Origin: Serratia fonticola
GTDB taxonomy: Bacteria > Pseudomonadota > Gammaproteobacteria > Enterobacterales > Enterobacteriaceae
Length of the DNA stretch: 64,000 nucleotides
Direction of reading: 5' to 3'
NCBI RefSeq assembly: GCF_006715025.1
Contig: NZ_VFMK01000001.1
Coordinates: 3,472,001 to 3,536,000 of the forward strand
Positions 44,122-53,026 of this stretch are shown here, piece by piece. Position 1 is the stretch's first letter; each line of letters begins with the position of its first letter. The notes beneath the pieces were generated by a model. The model searched no databases and was not told the DNA's origin. It worked only from the letters and a program-made list of their open reading frames with translations. Position numbers and translations under genes: made by a program.

Positions 44122-45136
44122 TCTTTTCCTTCTGCACCTGACGATAGGCGCGTACCGCCGCATTATGGTTGGCCAGATTGGTGGTAAACGTATGTCCCCC
44201 CTTCCCATCGGCGACAAAATAGAGATAGTCGGTCTTTGCCGGGTTAGCCGCAGCCTCTAGCGAAGCCCGGCTTGGCATAGCGATCGGTGTGGGCGGTAAC
44301 CCGCTGATCACATAGGTGTTATAGGCCGTAGGGGTTTCAAGATCCTTACGAGTGATGTTACCGGTGTAACTGTCACCCATACCGTAAATTACCGTGGGAT
44401 CGGTCTGTAAACGCATTCCCAAGCGCAAGCGATTGATAAAGACCGAGGCAACCTTGGTGCGCTCTTCCGCCACCGCAGTCTCTTTTTCGATGATCGATGC
44501 CATCGTCAGCAATTGTTCCGGGGTTTTATAAGGCAGGCTGGTGTCGCGCGTATGCCAGACGTCTTGTAATGTCTTGTACATCCGTGACTGCGCACGCTTT
44601 AACAGGGCAATATCGGTGGTGCCCGCCGTATAGAGATAGGTATCTGGATACAGGCGCCCTTCCAGGGTTGCCCCTTCCGGGAGCCCCAGCGCTTTGACCA
44701 GCTCCGCATCACTTTTGCCCGCCAGGGTATGTTTGACATATTTAGACGTTTGCAGTACCTGCATCCAGTCCCGCAAACGTGAGCCTTCTATAAAGCGCGC
44801 GCTGAACTGGGCTTCTTTGCCGCTAGCCAGCAGTTGCAACATTTGGCGCACCGTCATCCCCGGTGTGAAACGGTAAGTTCCGGCTTTGAACTCAGCCAGT
44901 TCAGGCTCCAGGCGCAACAGCCAAGGGAACCAGCGGCCATTGTGGATGAGTTTATCCCGCACCAACAGCCCTTCAAGCGCCACTCGACCTGTTCCTGTTG
45001 GCAGTTTGAACAGGGTTTCTTGCCCAATGGCCAGTGGCGTCTCGGCAAAACGCGTCACTTTCTGGTAGCCCCAATACAGAGAGGCCGACGCCAGAATAAC
45101 TACCGACAGAACAATCTTTAGCTTTTTTCTCTTCAT
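44111..45136 (-). CDS. mltG: Endolytic murein transglycosylase MltG
   Basis: A 341-residue protein with one N-terminal membrane helix (about 6-24), a LysM-like region and the YceG catalytic domain. The catalytic Glu is in MASIIEKETAVAEE (about residue 218), and GMRLQTDPTVIYG and YNTYVISGLPPTPI are conserved. It cuts nascent glycan strands and sets their length. The start is the ATG at 45136; the preceding TTG is less likely. Confidence 0.95.
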   Translation of the reverse strand: MKRKKLKIVLSVVILASASLYWGYQKVTRFAETPLAIGQETLFKLPTGTGRVALEGLLVRDKLIHNGRWFPWLLRLEPELAEFKAGTYRFTPGMTVRQMLQLLASGKEAQFSARFIEGSRLRDWMQVLQTSKYVKHTLAGKSDAELVKALGLPEGATLEGRLYPDTYLYTAGTTDIALLKRAQSRMYKTLQDVWHTRDTSLPYKTPEQLLTMASIIEKETAVAEERTKVASVFINRLRLGMRLQTDPTVIYGMGDSYTGNITRKDLETPTAYNTYVISGLPPTPIAMPSRASLEAAANPAKTDYLYFVADGKGGHTFTTNLANHNAAVRAYRQVQKEKNEK

Positions 45137-45149
45137 CAATCAGCCATCA

Positions 45150-45947
45150 TCAACAATGTGGTCGCAAAAAATCATACAGACGTCGCGAGCGATAACGCCA
45201 AGCGTGGGCAACATTGACCGGCAATATCGGCATCAAGGCGTTGCACACCAGCACTTCATCAGCGTTGGCCAGCGTCTCCAGGGGTTCACTAACCTGGTGT
45301 ACTGAATATTCACTGTCTGCCAACAATTCGAGCACCCGGCGGCGCATCACCCCGGCCACACCTGCCTGATCCAGCCGCGGGGTAAATACGCTTTTTCCCT
45401 TACGCCAGAACAAATTAGCCGCACAGCATTCCACCAGCATACCGGCTGTGTCAAGCACCAGCGCCTCATGAGCCTCGGTCTGGTCAAGATGCGCGCGGAT
45501 CAAGACCTGCTCCAGGCGGTTTAAATGCTTCAATCCGGCCAATAGCGGGTTACGCGCCAGTTGAACCGGGCTTAGCGCCAGGTTGATGCCGCTATCACAC
45601 CAGCGCTGATAATGCGTTGGATAGATGCTGCGCGAAACAATGCGTGTAGGGTGCCCGCACCCTTGCGGACTATACCCTCGGCCACCGCTGCCGCGTGTCA
45701 CTATCGCTTTGACCACACCCAGAGGGATAGATTCTGCGGCATGCTGCATCTCCTGCTCCAACAACGACCAGTCTAGTGCAGGCAGCAGCAAGCGCCCTGC
45801 TGCCTGCTGCATCCGCTCCAGATGCCAGGGCAAAAGATCAATGTGCCCCTCCACCACTCTCGCCGTTGTGAAGCAACCATCGCCAAACTGCAAACCGCGA
45901 TCGCTGGGTGCCAAGGCGTCGTGCTGTTGTCCGTTTATCCAGTACAT
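45150..45947 (-). CDS. pabC: Aminodeoxychorismate lyase PabC
   Basis: A 265-residue fold-type IV PLP enzyme that converts 4-amino-4-deoxychorismate to p-aminobenzoate and pyruvate for folate. It begins MYWINGQQHDALAPSDRGLQ; the PLP Lys is in VVKAIVTRGSGGRGY-type context (about residue 91), as in the family, with KHLNRLEQVLIRA later. The longer open frame upstream contains no conserved sequence and crosses a terminator. Confidence 0.93.
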   Translation of the reverse strand: MYWINGQQHDALAPSDRGLQFGDGCFTTARVVEGHIDLLPWHLERMQQAAGRLLLPALDWSLLEQEMQHAAESIPLGVVKAIVTRGSGGRGYSPQGCGHPTRIVSRSIYPTHYQRWCDSGINLALSPVQLARNPLLAGLKHLNRLEQVLIRAHLDQTEAHEALVLDTAGMLVECCAANLFWRKGKSVFTPRLDQAGVAGVMRRRVLELLADSEYSVHQVSEPLETLANADEVLVCNALMPILPVNVAHAWRYRSRRLYDFLRPHC

Positions 45948-46082
45948 ACGCTTTCCCTCACCGTGAGTTTCCCTGCAGCATAACAGGCGCAGAAAATGAT
46001 AGCAGCAGGCAGCCCCTACGGATAAATACGATAAAATAAATATCCTCCGGCATTGCAGCCTAGCTGGGGGTTTTCTGCATAC

Positions 46083-46116
46083 AAAAAAAGCCCGGTCAAA
46101 AGTGAACCGGGCTTTT
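46083..46116. terminator. Terminator between fabF and pabC
   Basis: AGCCCGGT and ACCGGGCT form an 8-bp stem with T-runs on both strands. On the minus strand it ends fabF messages. pabC, 136 bases further, must be served by read-through or its own promoter. Confidence 0.75.
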
Positions 46117-46179
46117 ATCAATAGGAGTAGGCTTTTCCTGATGCCTTTCAACTTTTCGCTTGAAAGGCCACGGACATCA

Positions 46180-47421
46180 TTAGACTCGGCGGAAAATCAG
46201 CGAGCCGTTGGTACCACCAAAGCCAAAGGAGTTACACAGCGTGTATTCCATATCTTTCGTTTGGCGTGCTTCGTGCGGTACGAAATCCAGATCGCAACCT
46301 TCATCTGGGTTATCCAGATTGATGGTTGGAGGAACCGCCTGATCGCGCAACGCCAATACGGTAAAGATCGACTCAATCGCGCCCGCCGCACCTAACAGGT
46401 GGCCAGTCATCGATTTGGTGGAGCTCACCATCACATGTTTGGCATCGCTGCCGAACACGGATTTCACCGCCTGTGCTTCGGCTTTATCACCCGCAGGCGT
46501 CGAGGTACCATGCGCATTGATATAACCAATTTGTGACGCTGTCACGCCAGCATCGATCAGTGCGTTTTCCATTGCCAGGGCTGCACCCGCACCATTTTCT
46601 GGTGGTGATGTCATATGGTAAGCATCGCTGCTCATACCAAAGCCGACAATTTCAGCGTAGATTTTCGCACCACGCTTTTTGGCGTGTTCGTACTCTTCCA
46701 GCACCATCATCCCTGCACCATCGCCCAGTACAAAACCATCACGGTCTTTGTCCCAAGGGCGGCTTGCAGCCTGCGGATTATCGTTGCGGGTCGAGAGCGC
46801 ACGAGCCGCCCCGAAGCCGCCGACACCCAGAGGAGTACTGGCTTTTTCTGCGCCACCGGCCAGCATGACATCTGCATCGTTATAAGCAATGATGCGCGCG
46901 GCATGGCCAATGTTATGTACACCTGACGTACAGGCGGTAGCAATGGAGATGCTAGGACCACGTAAGCCGTACATAATGGTCAGATGACCTGCAATCATGT
47001 TCACGATGGTTGAAGGCACAAAGAACGGACTGATTTTCCGTGGGCCACCATTAACCAGTGAGCTATGGTTTTCTTCAATCAAGCCCAGACCACCAATACC
47101 AGAGCCGATGGCGGCACCAATACGGTTGGCGTTGAGCGTGTTGATATCCAGCCCCGCATCCTGCATGGCTTGCATGCCGGCGGCGATGCCGTATTGAATG
47201 AAGGCATCCATCTTGCGCGCATCTTTGCGCGAAATGAAATCTTCAGAATTAAAATTCTTTACTAAGCCAGCAAAGCGCGTTGCATAGGCAGTAGTATCGA
47301 AATGGTCGATCAGGCTGATGCCACTCTGACCGGCAAGAAGAGCTTTCCATGTGGACTCTACCGTATTGCCGACAGGAGACAACATGCCCAGTCCGGTCAC
47401 AACTACTCGACGCTTAGACAC
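46180..47421 (-). CDS. fabF: Beta-ketoacyl-ACP synthase II (FabF)
   Basis: A 413-residue condensing enzyme that elongates acyl-ACP, including the temperature-sensitive step to cis-vaccenate. The catalytic triad is Cys in ATACTSGVHN, His in NAHGTSTPAGD and His in KSMTGHLLGAAG. The start is GTG 47421 (MSKRRVVVTGLG by translation), placed by alignment with E. coli and by GGAGG just upstream. Confidence 0.96.
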   Translation of the reverse strand: MSKRRVVVTGLGMLSPVGNTVESTWKALLAGQSGISLIDHFDTTAYATRFAGLVKNFNSEDFISRKDARKMDAFIQYGIAAGMQAMQDAGLDINTLNANRIGAAIGSGIGGLGLIEENHSSLVNGGPRKISPFFVPSTIVNMIAGHLTIMYGLRGPSISIATACTSGVHNIGHAARIIAYNDADVMLAGGAEKASTPLGVGGFGAARALSTRNDNPQAASRPWDKDRDGFVLGDGAGMMVLEEYEHAKKRGAKIYAEIVGFGMSSDAYHMTSPPENGAGAALAMENALIDAGVTASQIGYINAHGTSTPAGDKAEAQAVKSVFGSDAKHVMVSSTKSMTGHLLGAAGAIESIFTVLALRDQAVPPTINLDNPDEGCDLDFVPHEARQTKDMEYTLCNSFGFGGTNGSLIFRRV

Positions 47422-47460
47422 GTTTGTCCTCCAAGGAGGGAAATATGACACTAGGGATAG

Positions 47461-47492
47461 AAAAAAACTTAGGCGGTCGAATGACCGCCTAG
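47461..47492 (-). terminator. Terminator or attenuator after acpP
   Basis: On the minus strand TAGGCGGTC, loop ATTC and GACCGCCTA are followed by TTTTTTT. It would stop most acpP transcripts and let fewer reach fabF, matching the need for abundant acyl carrier protein. Confidence 0.8.
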
Positions 47493-47502
47493 ATATGTTC
47501 GC

Positions 47503-47739
47503 TTACTGTTGGCTAGCGTTGATGAAATCAATAGCTGCTTGAACAGTAGTGATCTTCTCAGCTTCTTCGTCTGGAATCTCAGTGTCGAATTCTTCTTCCA
47601 GTGCCATTACCAGCTCAACGGTGTCAAGAGAATCAGCGCCCAGGTCTTCAACGAAAGAAGCGTTATTTAAAACTTCTTCCTGCTTAACACCCAGTTGCTC
47701 AACAATGATTTTCTTAACGCGTTCTTCGATAGTGCTCAT
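47503..47739 (-). CDS. acpP: Acyl carrier protein AcpP
   Basis: A 78-residue acidic protein nearly identical to E. coli AcpP. The phosphopantetheine attachment is Ser37 (counting Met) in LGADSLDTVELVMAL. It carries growing fatty acids and is the partner of all surrounding fab enzymes. A promoter can be read just upstream at 47785-47812. Confidence 0.98.
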   Translation of the reverse strand: MSTIEERVKKIIVEQLGVKQEEVLNNASFVEDLGADSLDTVELVMALEEEFDTEIPDEEAEKITTVQAAIDFINASQQ

Positions 47740-47784
47740 ACTCTTAAATTTCCTATCAAAACTCGCTTTCGCGATGGTTTTCGT

Positions 47785-47812
47785 AGTGTATAAAATGTTG
47801 AAAAAGATGCAA
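47785..47812 (-). promoter_or_regulatory. Candidate acpP promoter
   Basis: On the minus strand TTGCAT, 16 bases, then TACACT, inside the 154-base fabG-acpP gap. A dedicated promoter for acpP is known in E. coli, where the region is similar. Confidence 0.45.
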
Positions 47813-47893
47813 CTAAAACCCGGCTGGTCAAACCACGATTTTACGCTATTTTGCGGTTTTTACCTCAAATAACGCAAATAGTTTTCGCATTTT

Positions 47894-48628
47894 TTAAATC
47901 ATGTACATGCCGCCATTGACATGTAACGTTTCACCGGTGATGTAGCCAGCCTCATCAGAGGCTAAAAATGCAACAGCGCTGGCGATTTCTTTAGCATCCC
48001 CAAGCCGGCTAGCCGGAACCTGAGTCAAAATGCCTGCGCGTTGATCTTCTGTCAACGCCCGTGTCATGTCCGTCTCAATAAAGCCAGGAGCCACGACGTT
48101 GACCGTAATGCCACGCGAGGCAATCTCGCGTGCCAAAGACTTACTAAAACCAATCAGACCGGCTTTAGCCGCCGCGTAGTTAGCCTGCCCTGCGTTCCCC
48201 ATGGTGCCAACAACGGAACCGATAGAGATGATACGGCCAAACCGCTTTTTCATCATAGCTCGCATTACCGCTTTTGACAGGCGGAATACGGAAGTCAGAT
48301 TGGTGTCCAGGATATCCTGCCACTCCTCATCCTTCATTCGCATCAGCAGGTTATCACGCGTAATACCGGCATTATTCACTAAAATGTCGATTTCGCCAAA
48401 TTCCTCACGAATCGCGGCCAATACGTTGTCGATAGATTGCGCATCCACCACGTTCAGCATGTAACCTTTGCCGTTCTCGCCCAGATAGTTACTGATGGCC
48501 TCAGCACCGCTCTCACTGGTCGCGGTACCCATCACTTTAGCGCCACGTTCAACAAATAACTCTGCAATAGCCCGGCCAATGCCGCGGCTTGCACCGGTGA
48601 CCAGAACAATTTTTCCTTCGAAGCTCAT
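47894..48628 (-). CDS. fabG: 3-oxoacyl-ACP reductase FabG
   Basis: A 244-residue NADPH-dependent short-chain reductase. The cofactor fold is VTGASRGIGRAIAELF, NNAGITRDNLLMRM follows, and the catalytic Tyr/Lys are in YAAAKAG with Ser in IISIGSVVGTMG. It performs the first reduction of each fatty-acid elongation cycle. It lies 12 bases after fabD. Confidence 0.97.
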   Translation of the reverse strand: MSFEGKIVLVTGASRGIGRAIAELFVERGAKVMGTATSESGAEAISNYLGENGKGYMLNVVDAQSIDNVLAAIREEFGEIDILVNNAGITRDNLLMRMKDEEWQDILDTNLTSVFRLSKAVMRAMMKKRFGRIISIGSVVGTMGNAGQANYAAAKAGLIGFSKSLAREIASRGITVNVVAPGFIETDMTRALTEDQRAGILTQVPASRLGDAKEIASAVAFLASDEAGYITGETLHVNGGMYMI

Positions 48629-48640
48629 CGTTTTCCTCTT

Positions 48641-49570
48641 TTATTGTTCAAGCGCCGCAGCCAGACTGGCGGTATCGTTCACCGCTGCCGCTGCCAGCGT
48701 GTCGACAATACGTTTGGTGAGACCGGTCAGCACTTTACCTGGGCCGACCTCCAACAACAGAGATACCCCCTCTGCCGCCATGAATTCAACGCTCTCAGTC
48801 CAGCGTACCGGGCTGTAAAGCTGGCGTATCAACGCGCTACGGATGGCTTCTGGCGCTGTTTCTGTGCGCACATCGACATTATTGACCACGGGCACCTGCG
48901 GTGCGCTGAAAGTCACATCCTGTAATGCCACGGCCAGTTTATCCGCCGCAGGCTTCATCAGGGCGCAATGCGAAGGTACGCTCACCGGCAATGGCAACGC
49001 ACGTTTGGCCCCTGCCGCTTTACACGCTGCACCAGCGCGCTCAACTGCGTCTTTATTGCCCGCGATGACCACTTGCCCTGGCGAGTTAAAGTTTACCGGT
49101 GAAACGATCTGCCCTTGAGCAGACTCCTCACAGGCTTTGGCAATGGATTCATTATCCAGGCCAATAATGGCATACATGGCACCGGTGCCTTCTGGCACCG
49201 CTTCCTGCATCAGTTTGCCGCGCAGTTCAACCAAACGAATGGCCGCCGCAAAGTCCAGCACACCTGCGCACACCAGAGCAGAATATTCTCCCAGGCTGTG
49301 CCCTGCCATCATTGCCGGCATTTTACCGCCCTGCTGCTGCCAGACACGGAAAATGGCCACGCTCGCCGCCAGCAGCGCCGGTTGCGTCTGCCAGGTTTTA
49401 TTCAGTTCTTCCACCGGGCCTTGCTGAACCAACTGCCACAGATCGTACCCCAAAGCCGCAGAGGCTTCGCTGAAAGTGTGTTCCACAATCGGAAACTGTG
49501 CCGCCAAATCGGCCAACATGCCAACAGTCTGTGACCCCTGGCCTGGAAAAACAAAAGCAAATTGCGTCAT
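48641..49570 (-). CDS. fabD: Malonyl-CoA:ACP transacylase FabD
   Basis: A 309-residue acyltransferase. The nucleophile Ser92 is in AGHSLGEYSALV, and the catalytic His is in SVPSHCALMKP (about residue 201). FVFPGQGSQTVGML at the start is the family signature. It makes malonyl-ACP for all elongation steps. Confidence 0.97.
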   Translation of the reverse strand: MTQFAFVFPGQGSQTVGMLADLAAQFPIVEHTFSEASAALGYDLWQLVQQGPVEELNKTWQTQPALLAASVAIFRVWQQQGGKMPAMMAGHSLGEYSALVCAGVLDFAAAIRLVELRGKLMQEAVPEGTGAMYAIIGLDNESIAKACEESAQGQIVSPVNFNSPGQVVIAGNKDAVERAGAACKAAGAKRALPLPVSVPSHCALMKPAADKLAVALQDVTFSAPQVPVVNNVDVRTETAPEAIRSALIRQLYSPVRWTESVEFMAAEGVSLLLEVGPGKVLTGLTKRIVDTLAAAAVNDTASLAAALEQ

Positions 49571-49588
49571 TTTTTTCTTCCTGTTAAA

Positions 49589-50542
49589 TCAAAAGCGAAC
49601 CAGCGCGGAGCCCCAGGTAAAGCCACCGCCAAATGCCTCAAGCAATACGAGCTGACCACGCTGGATACGCCCGTCGCGAACGGCTTCGTCTAATGCCGCA
49701 GGCACAGAGGCAGCAGAGGTGTTACCGTGACGATCGAGCGTCACCACCACTTTATCCATCCCCATACCCAATTTTTTTGCTGTGGCGCTGATGATTCGCA
49801 GGTTGGCCTGGTGCGGAACCAGCCAATCGAGTTCACTGCGGTCCAGATCGTTGGCCTTCAGGGTTTCATCAACAATATGCGCCAGTTCAGTCACGGCCAC
49901 TTTAAAGACTTCGTTACCCGCCATGGTGACATAGGCAGGTTGCTCCGGGTTCTGGCGATCCTTGTTCGGCAGCGCCAGCAGATTACCGTAGCGTCCATCC
50001 GCATGCAGATGGGTAGAAATAATACCGGGCTCCTCAGAGGCCCCTAACACCACAGCTCCAGCCCCATCACCAAACAGGATGATAGTGCCGCGATCCTCTG
50101 GATCGAGCGTGCGTGACAGTACATCTGAACCGATCACCAGCGCATGCTTTACCGCACCGTTTTTCACGTACTGATCGGCTACGCTCAAGGCATAAGTAAA
50201 TCCAGCGCAGGCTGCTGCAATATCGAACGCCGCACAGTCCTGGATCCCCAGCATCTGCTGCACCTGGCAAGCAGAACTCGGGAACGCATGGCTTGAGGTG
50301 GTGGTTGCCACAACAATCAAGCCGATATCTTCTTTAGCCACACCTGCCATTTCCAGCGCGTGAGACGCAGCATGGAAGCTCATGGTTGCCACAGTTTCAT
50401 CGGCAGCAGCAATACGACGCTCACGGATACCGGTACGGGTGACAATCCACTCGTCAGAGGTATCCACCATTTTTTCTAAGTCAGCATTGGTGCGCACTTG
50501 TACGGGTAAATAACTCCCCGTACCGAGAATCTTTGTATACAT
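49589..50542 (-). CDS. fabH: Beta-ketoacyl-ACP synthase III (FabH)
   Basis: A 317-residue initiating condensing enzyme that joins acetyl-CoA to malonyl-ACP. The triad is Cys112 in AAACAGFTYAL, His in LVPHQANLRI and Asn in HGNTSAASVPAAL. It follows plsX by only 6 bases. Confidence 0.97.
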   Translation of the reverse strand: MYTKILGTGSYLPVQVRTNADLEKMVDTSDEWIVTRTGIRERRIAAADETVATMSFHAASHALEMAGVAKEDIGLIVVATTTSSHAFPSSACQVQQMLGIQDCAAFDIAAACAGFTYALSVADQYVKNGAVKHALVIGSDVLSRTLDPEDRGTIILFGDGAGAVVLGASEEPGIISTHLHADGRYGNLLALPNKDRQNPEQPAYVTMAGNEVFKVAVTELAHIVDETLKANDLDRSELDWLVPHQANLRIISATAKKLGMGMDKVVVTLDRHGNTSAASVPAALDEAVRDGRIQRGQLVLLEAFGGGFTWGSALVRF

Positions 50543-50548
50543 GTACGA

Positions 50549-51583
50549 TCAGTCACTCTTGGGTAATACAGCTTCAAGGCGCGCAGCAATCCTGTTCGGA
50601 ACTTGCCGCTGCACCGCCTGCACAGCCTGTTCGATAGCAACCGCGAACGCACTTTGGTTCGCCGCGCCATGGCTCTTGATTACGGTGCCCCGCAATCCTA
50701 ACAGACATGCGCCATTATACTGGTCGGGGTTCAGATGGCTGAAACGCTTTGCCACCCTTTTTTGCAACCATCGGCCCAATAATTTCAACCACCATGCCTG
50801 TTTTCCCCCTTCGGAGGAAGACTTAAGTAGTGACAAGAACATTCTTATCACACCTTCCATGGTTTTCAGGGTGACGTTACCCACAAAGCCGTCGCAGACC
50901 ATGACATCGGTTTTACCGGTAAGCAGATCGTTTCCTTCCAGATAACCAATATAGTTGATTGCTGGCGTGTTTTTTAACACGGCGGCTGCTTCGCGGATAT
51001 TATCCAAGCCTTTGGTCTCTTCCTCTCCAATATTGAGCAGCGCGACGCGCGGTTGCGCGATACCCAATACTTCCTCCGCCATGACTGCTCCCATCACCGC
51101 GAATTGCACCAACATGGTGCTGTCGCACTCCACATTAGCACCCAGATCCAACACCACGGTCTTACTGCGCTGCTGATTTGGAAGTACCGTCATCAACGCC
51201 GGACGTTCAATACCGTCGAGCGGCTTGATCAACAACTTGGCCAGCCCCATCAACGCCCCGGTGTTGCCCGCACTGACACAGGCCTGCGCATCACCACTTT
51301 TAATCAACTCCAGCGCAATACGCATCGAGGTGCCACGGCTGGCACGGATTGCTTGTGATGGCTTGGCATCATTAGCAATAACCGATTCAGCAGGTACGAC
51401 TTGCAAACGTTCCAACAACAGCGGATCGGCTTTGGCAAGTAAAGGAGAGATGATGTCGGGATCGCCGACCAGCAGGAGATGAAGCTGTAAATTAGAGGCC
51501 AGTGCCTGCAATGAAGCAGGCACTGTGACGCAGGGACCGAAATCCCCGCCCATAGCATCTAACGCTAGGGTTAGACGAGTCAA
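50549..51583 (-). CDS. plsX: Phosphate acyltransferase PlsX
   Basis: A 344-residue enzyme that makes acyl-phosphate from acyl-ACP, the first step linking fatty acids to phospholipids. Conserved parts include LDAMGGDFGP, VSAGNTGALMGLAK and GFVGNVTLKTMEG. The start is TTG 51583, giving MTRLTLALDAMGGD; no ATG or GTG is suitable, and as I recall E. coli plsX also starts with TTG. It begins 12 bases after rpmF. Confidence 0.95.
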   Translation of the reverse strand: MTRLTLALDAMGGDFGPCVTVPASLQALASNLQLHLLLVGDPDIISPLLAKADPLLLERLQVVPAESVIANDAKPSQAIRASRGTSMRIALELIKSGDAQACVSAGNTGALMGLAKLLIKPLDGIERPALMTVLPNQQRSKTVVLDLGANVECDSTMLVQFAVMGAVMAEEVLGIAQPRVALLNIGEEETKGLDNIREAAAVLKNTPAINYIGYLEGNDLLTGKTDVMVCDGFVGNVTLKTMEGVIRMFLSLLKSSSEGGKQAWWLKLLGRWLQKRVAKRFSHLNPDQYNGACLLGLRGTVIKSHGAANQSAFAVAIEQAVQAVQRQVPNRIAARLEAVLPKSD

Positions 51584-51595
51584 AGTATCGCTGAC

Positions 51596-51763
51596 TTAGC
51601 CGATAACCTTGCGACCGCGGTAGAAACCGTCGGCAGTGATGTGGTGACGACGATGAGTTTCACCAGAAGTCGCATCTACAGACAAGGTGGTAGTGGTCAG
51701 AGCATCATGTGAACGACGCATGCCACGTTTGGAACGGGTTGGTTTATTTTGTTGTACGGCCAT
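51596..51763 (-). CDS. rpmF: 50S ribosomal protein L32
   Basis: A 55-residue basic protein, MAVQQNKPTRSKRGMRRSHD at the start and HHITADGFYRGRKVIG at the end, clearly L32 (57 residues in E. coli). It has no zinc-binding cysteines, like the enterobacterial form. GAGGAG precedes the ATG. It is co-transcribed with yceD and the fab genes, linking ribosome supply with lipid synthesis. Confidence 0.97.
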   Translation of the reverse strand: MAVQQNKPTRSKRGMRRSHDALTTTTLSVDATSGETHRRHHITADGFYRGRKVIG

Positions 51764-51779
51764 GGACCTTACTCCTCGA

Positions 51780-52301
51780 TTACTTATGCTTTAAACTGGC
51801 TAATACGGCAAATGGATTGGGTTTCTCCGCCTCTGGAGGCAGTTTGCCAAATACCATGTCCGCTTCGGACACTTCACAGTGTTCAGATTCATGTACCGGA
51901 ACGACAGGCAGTGAAAGAATGATTTCATCTTCAATCATTGCCAACAGATCGACTTCGCCAAACTCGTCAACTTCGATCGGTTCGTACGCTTCCGGTAATG
52001 CCTCAGCCTGCTCATCATTGACGACCGGGCTAAAACAATATGTTGTGTGGACCTGATGTGCAAACGGGACACCACAGCGTTGACACATCAGCGTTACCGC
52101 GACGTTCGCCTGCCCTGTTATCACCGCGAGGCGTTGGTTATCAATATCAAACGATAACTTAACCTCGACATCACTATCCACACTGACCACAGATTCGGCA
52201 ACGCGTGTAACCTGCTCAGGGGTATAAACACCTTCATAGTCCAGGCGTTTCTGAGCGGTACGAACCGCATCAATGGTCAAGGGTAATTTTACCTTTTGCA
52301 T
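51780..52301 (-). CDS. yceD: YceD, DUF177 protein linked to 23S rRNA accumulation
   Basis: A 173-residue acidic protein. A CQRCGVPFAHQVHTTYCFSP stretch (about residues 73-92) holds a CxxC pair and a third Cys that could bind zinc. The C-terminal acidic half (VDEFGEVDLLAMIEDEIILS) is conserved. Homologues are needed for normal 23S rRNA levels in E. coli and maize. It starts the long minus-strand cluster and is followed by rpmF after 16 bases. Confidence 0.92.
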   Translation of the reverse strand: MQKVKLPLTIDAVRTAQKRLDYEGVYTPEQVTRVAESVVSVDSDVEVKLSFDIDNQRLAVITGQANVAVTLMCQRCGVPFAHQVHTTYCFSPVVNDEQAEALPEAYEPIEVDEFGEVDLLAMIEDEIILSLPVVPVHESEHCEVSEADMVFGKLPPEAEKPNPFAVLASLKHK

Positions 52302-52442
52302 AGGGCGCGCATATTAACTTTGTAACGACGTAGAGTCAAAGAAAAAGGCCCTTAAACGGCACCTTTCACCAATATTCGCTTCCAGAGCGGCCGACAGTTT
52401 AAGATGAGCGCCATATTTACGCTACGGTTTGTGAAAAAAATT

Positions 52443-53024
52443 ATGCAAAGAATATTACTTGCCTCAACCTCGGTCTATCGCCAGCAGCTGATGGAAAAGC
52501 TGAATTTACCTTTTATTTGTGCTGCACCGCAGACGGATGAAACGCCTCTGCCGGGTGAAGGCGCGGAAGCCCTGGTCCTACGACTTGCGGCAGCCAAAGC
52601 CCGGGCCTTGGCCATTGCCTACCCCGACCATCTGATTATCGGCTCCGATCAGGTCTGTGTTATCGAGGGGCAAATCACCGGTAAACCTCATAACGAGGAA
52701 AATGCCCGCGAGCAGTTACGCCGCGCCAGTGGCAAAAAGATCACCTTCTATACCGGTTTGGCACTCTACAACAGCCGCAGCAATCACCTGCAAGCACTAT
52801 GCGAACCTTTCCATGTTCATTTCCGTCAACTGACCGAAGCCGAAATTGCCGCTTACGTTCGTCTGGAACAACCGCTTAACTGTGCTGGCAGTTTCAAGAG
52901 TGAAGGATTGGGCATCGCGCTGTTTGAAAGGCTGGAGGGCCGGGATCCCAATACGTTGATTGGTTTGCCATTGATTGCACTGTTGAGCCTGTTGCGGGCT
53001 GAAGGAATCAACCCGCTGGTGTAA
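52443..53024 (+). CDS. yceF: Maf-like nucleotide pyrophosphatase YceF (m7GTP type)
   Basis: A 193-residue Maf-family house-cleaning enzyme. Motifs are LASTSVYRQQLMEKL at the start, DETPLPGEGAEALVLRLAAA, IIGSDQVCVIEG, and GSFKSEGLGIALFERLEGRD. YceF of E. coli hydrolyses 7-methyl-GTP. The ATG at 52443 (MQRILLAST) fits the family; an upstream ATG at 52404 adds 13 residues without support. It diverges from yceD and ends 2 bases before the rluC stop on the other strand. Confidence 0.92.
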   Translation: MQRILLASTSVYRQQLMEKLNLPFICAAPQTDETPLPGEGAEALVLRLAAAKARALAIAYPDHLIIGSDQVCVIEGQITGKPHNEENAREQLRRASGKKITFYTGLALYNSRSNHLQALCEPFHVHFRQLTEAEIAAYVRLEQPLNCAGSFKSEGLGIALFERLEGRDPNTLIGLPLIALLSLLRAEGINPLV

Positions 53025-53026
53025 GA

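Noticed and set aside
52302..52442. A possible small RNA between yceD and yceF
   Set aside because: E. coli has SraB in this gap. Here the space is 141 bases, without a clear promoter plus terminator pair, so I cannot support it.
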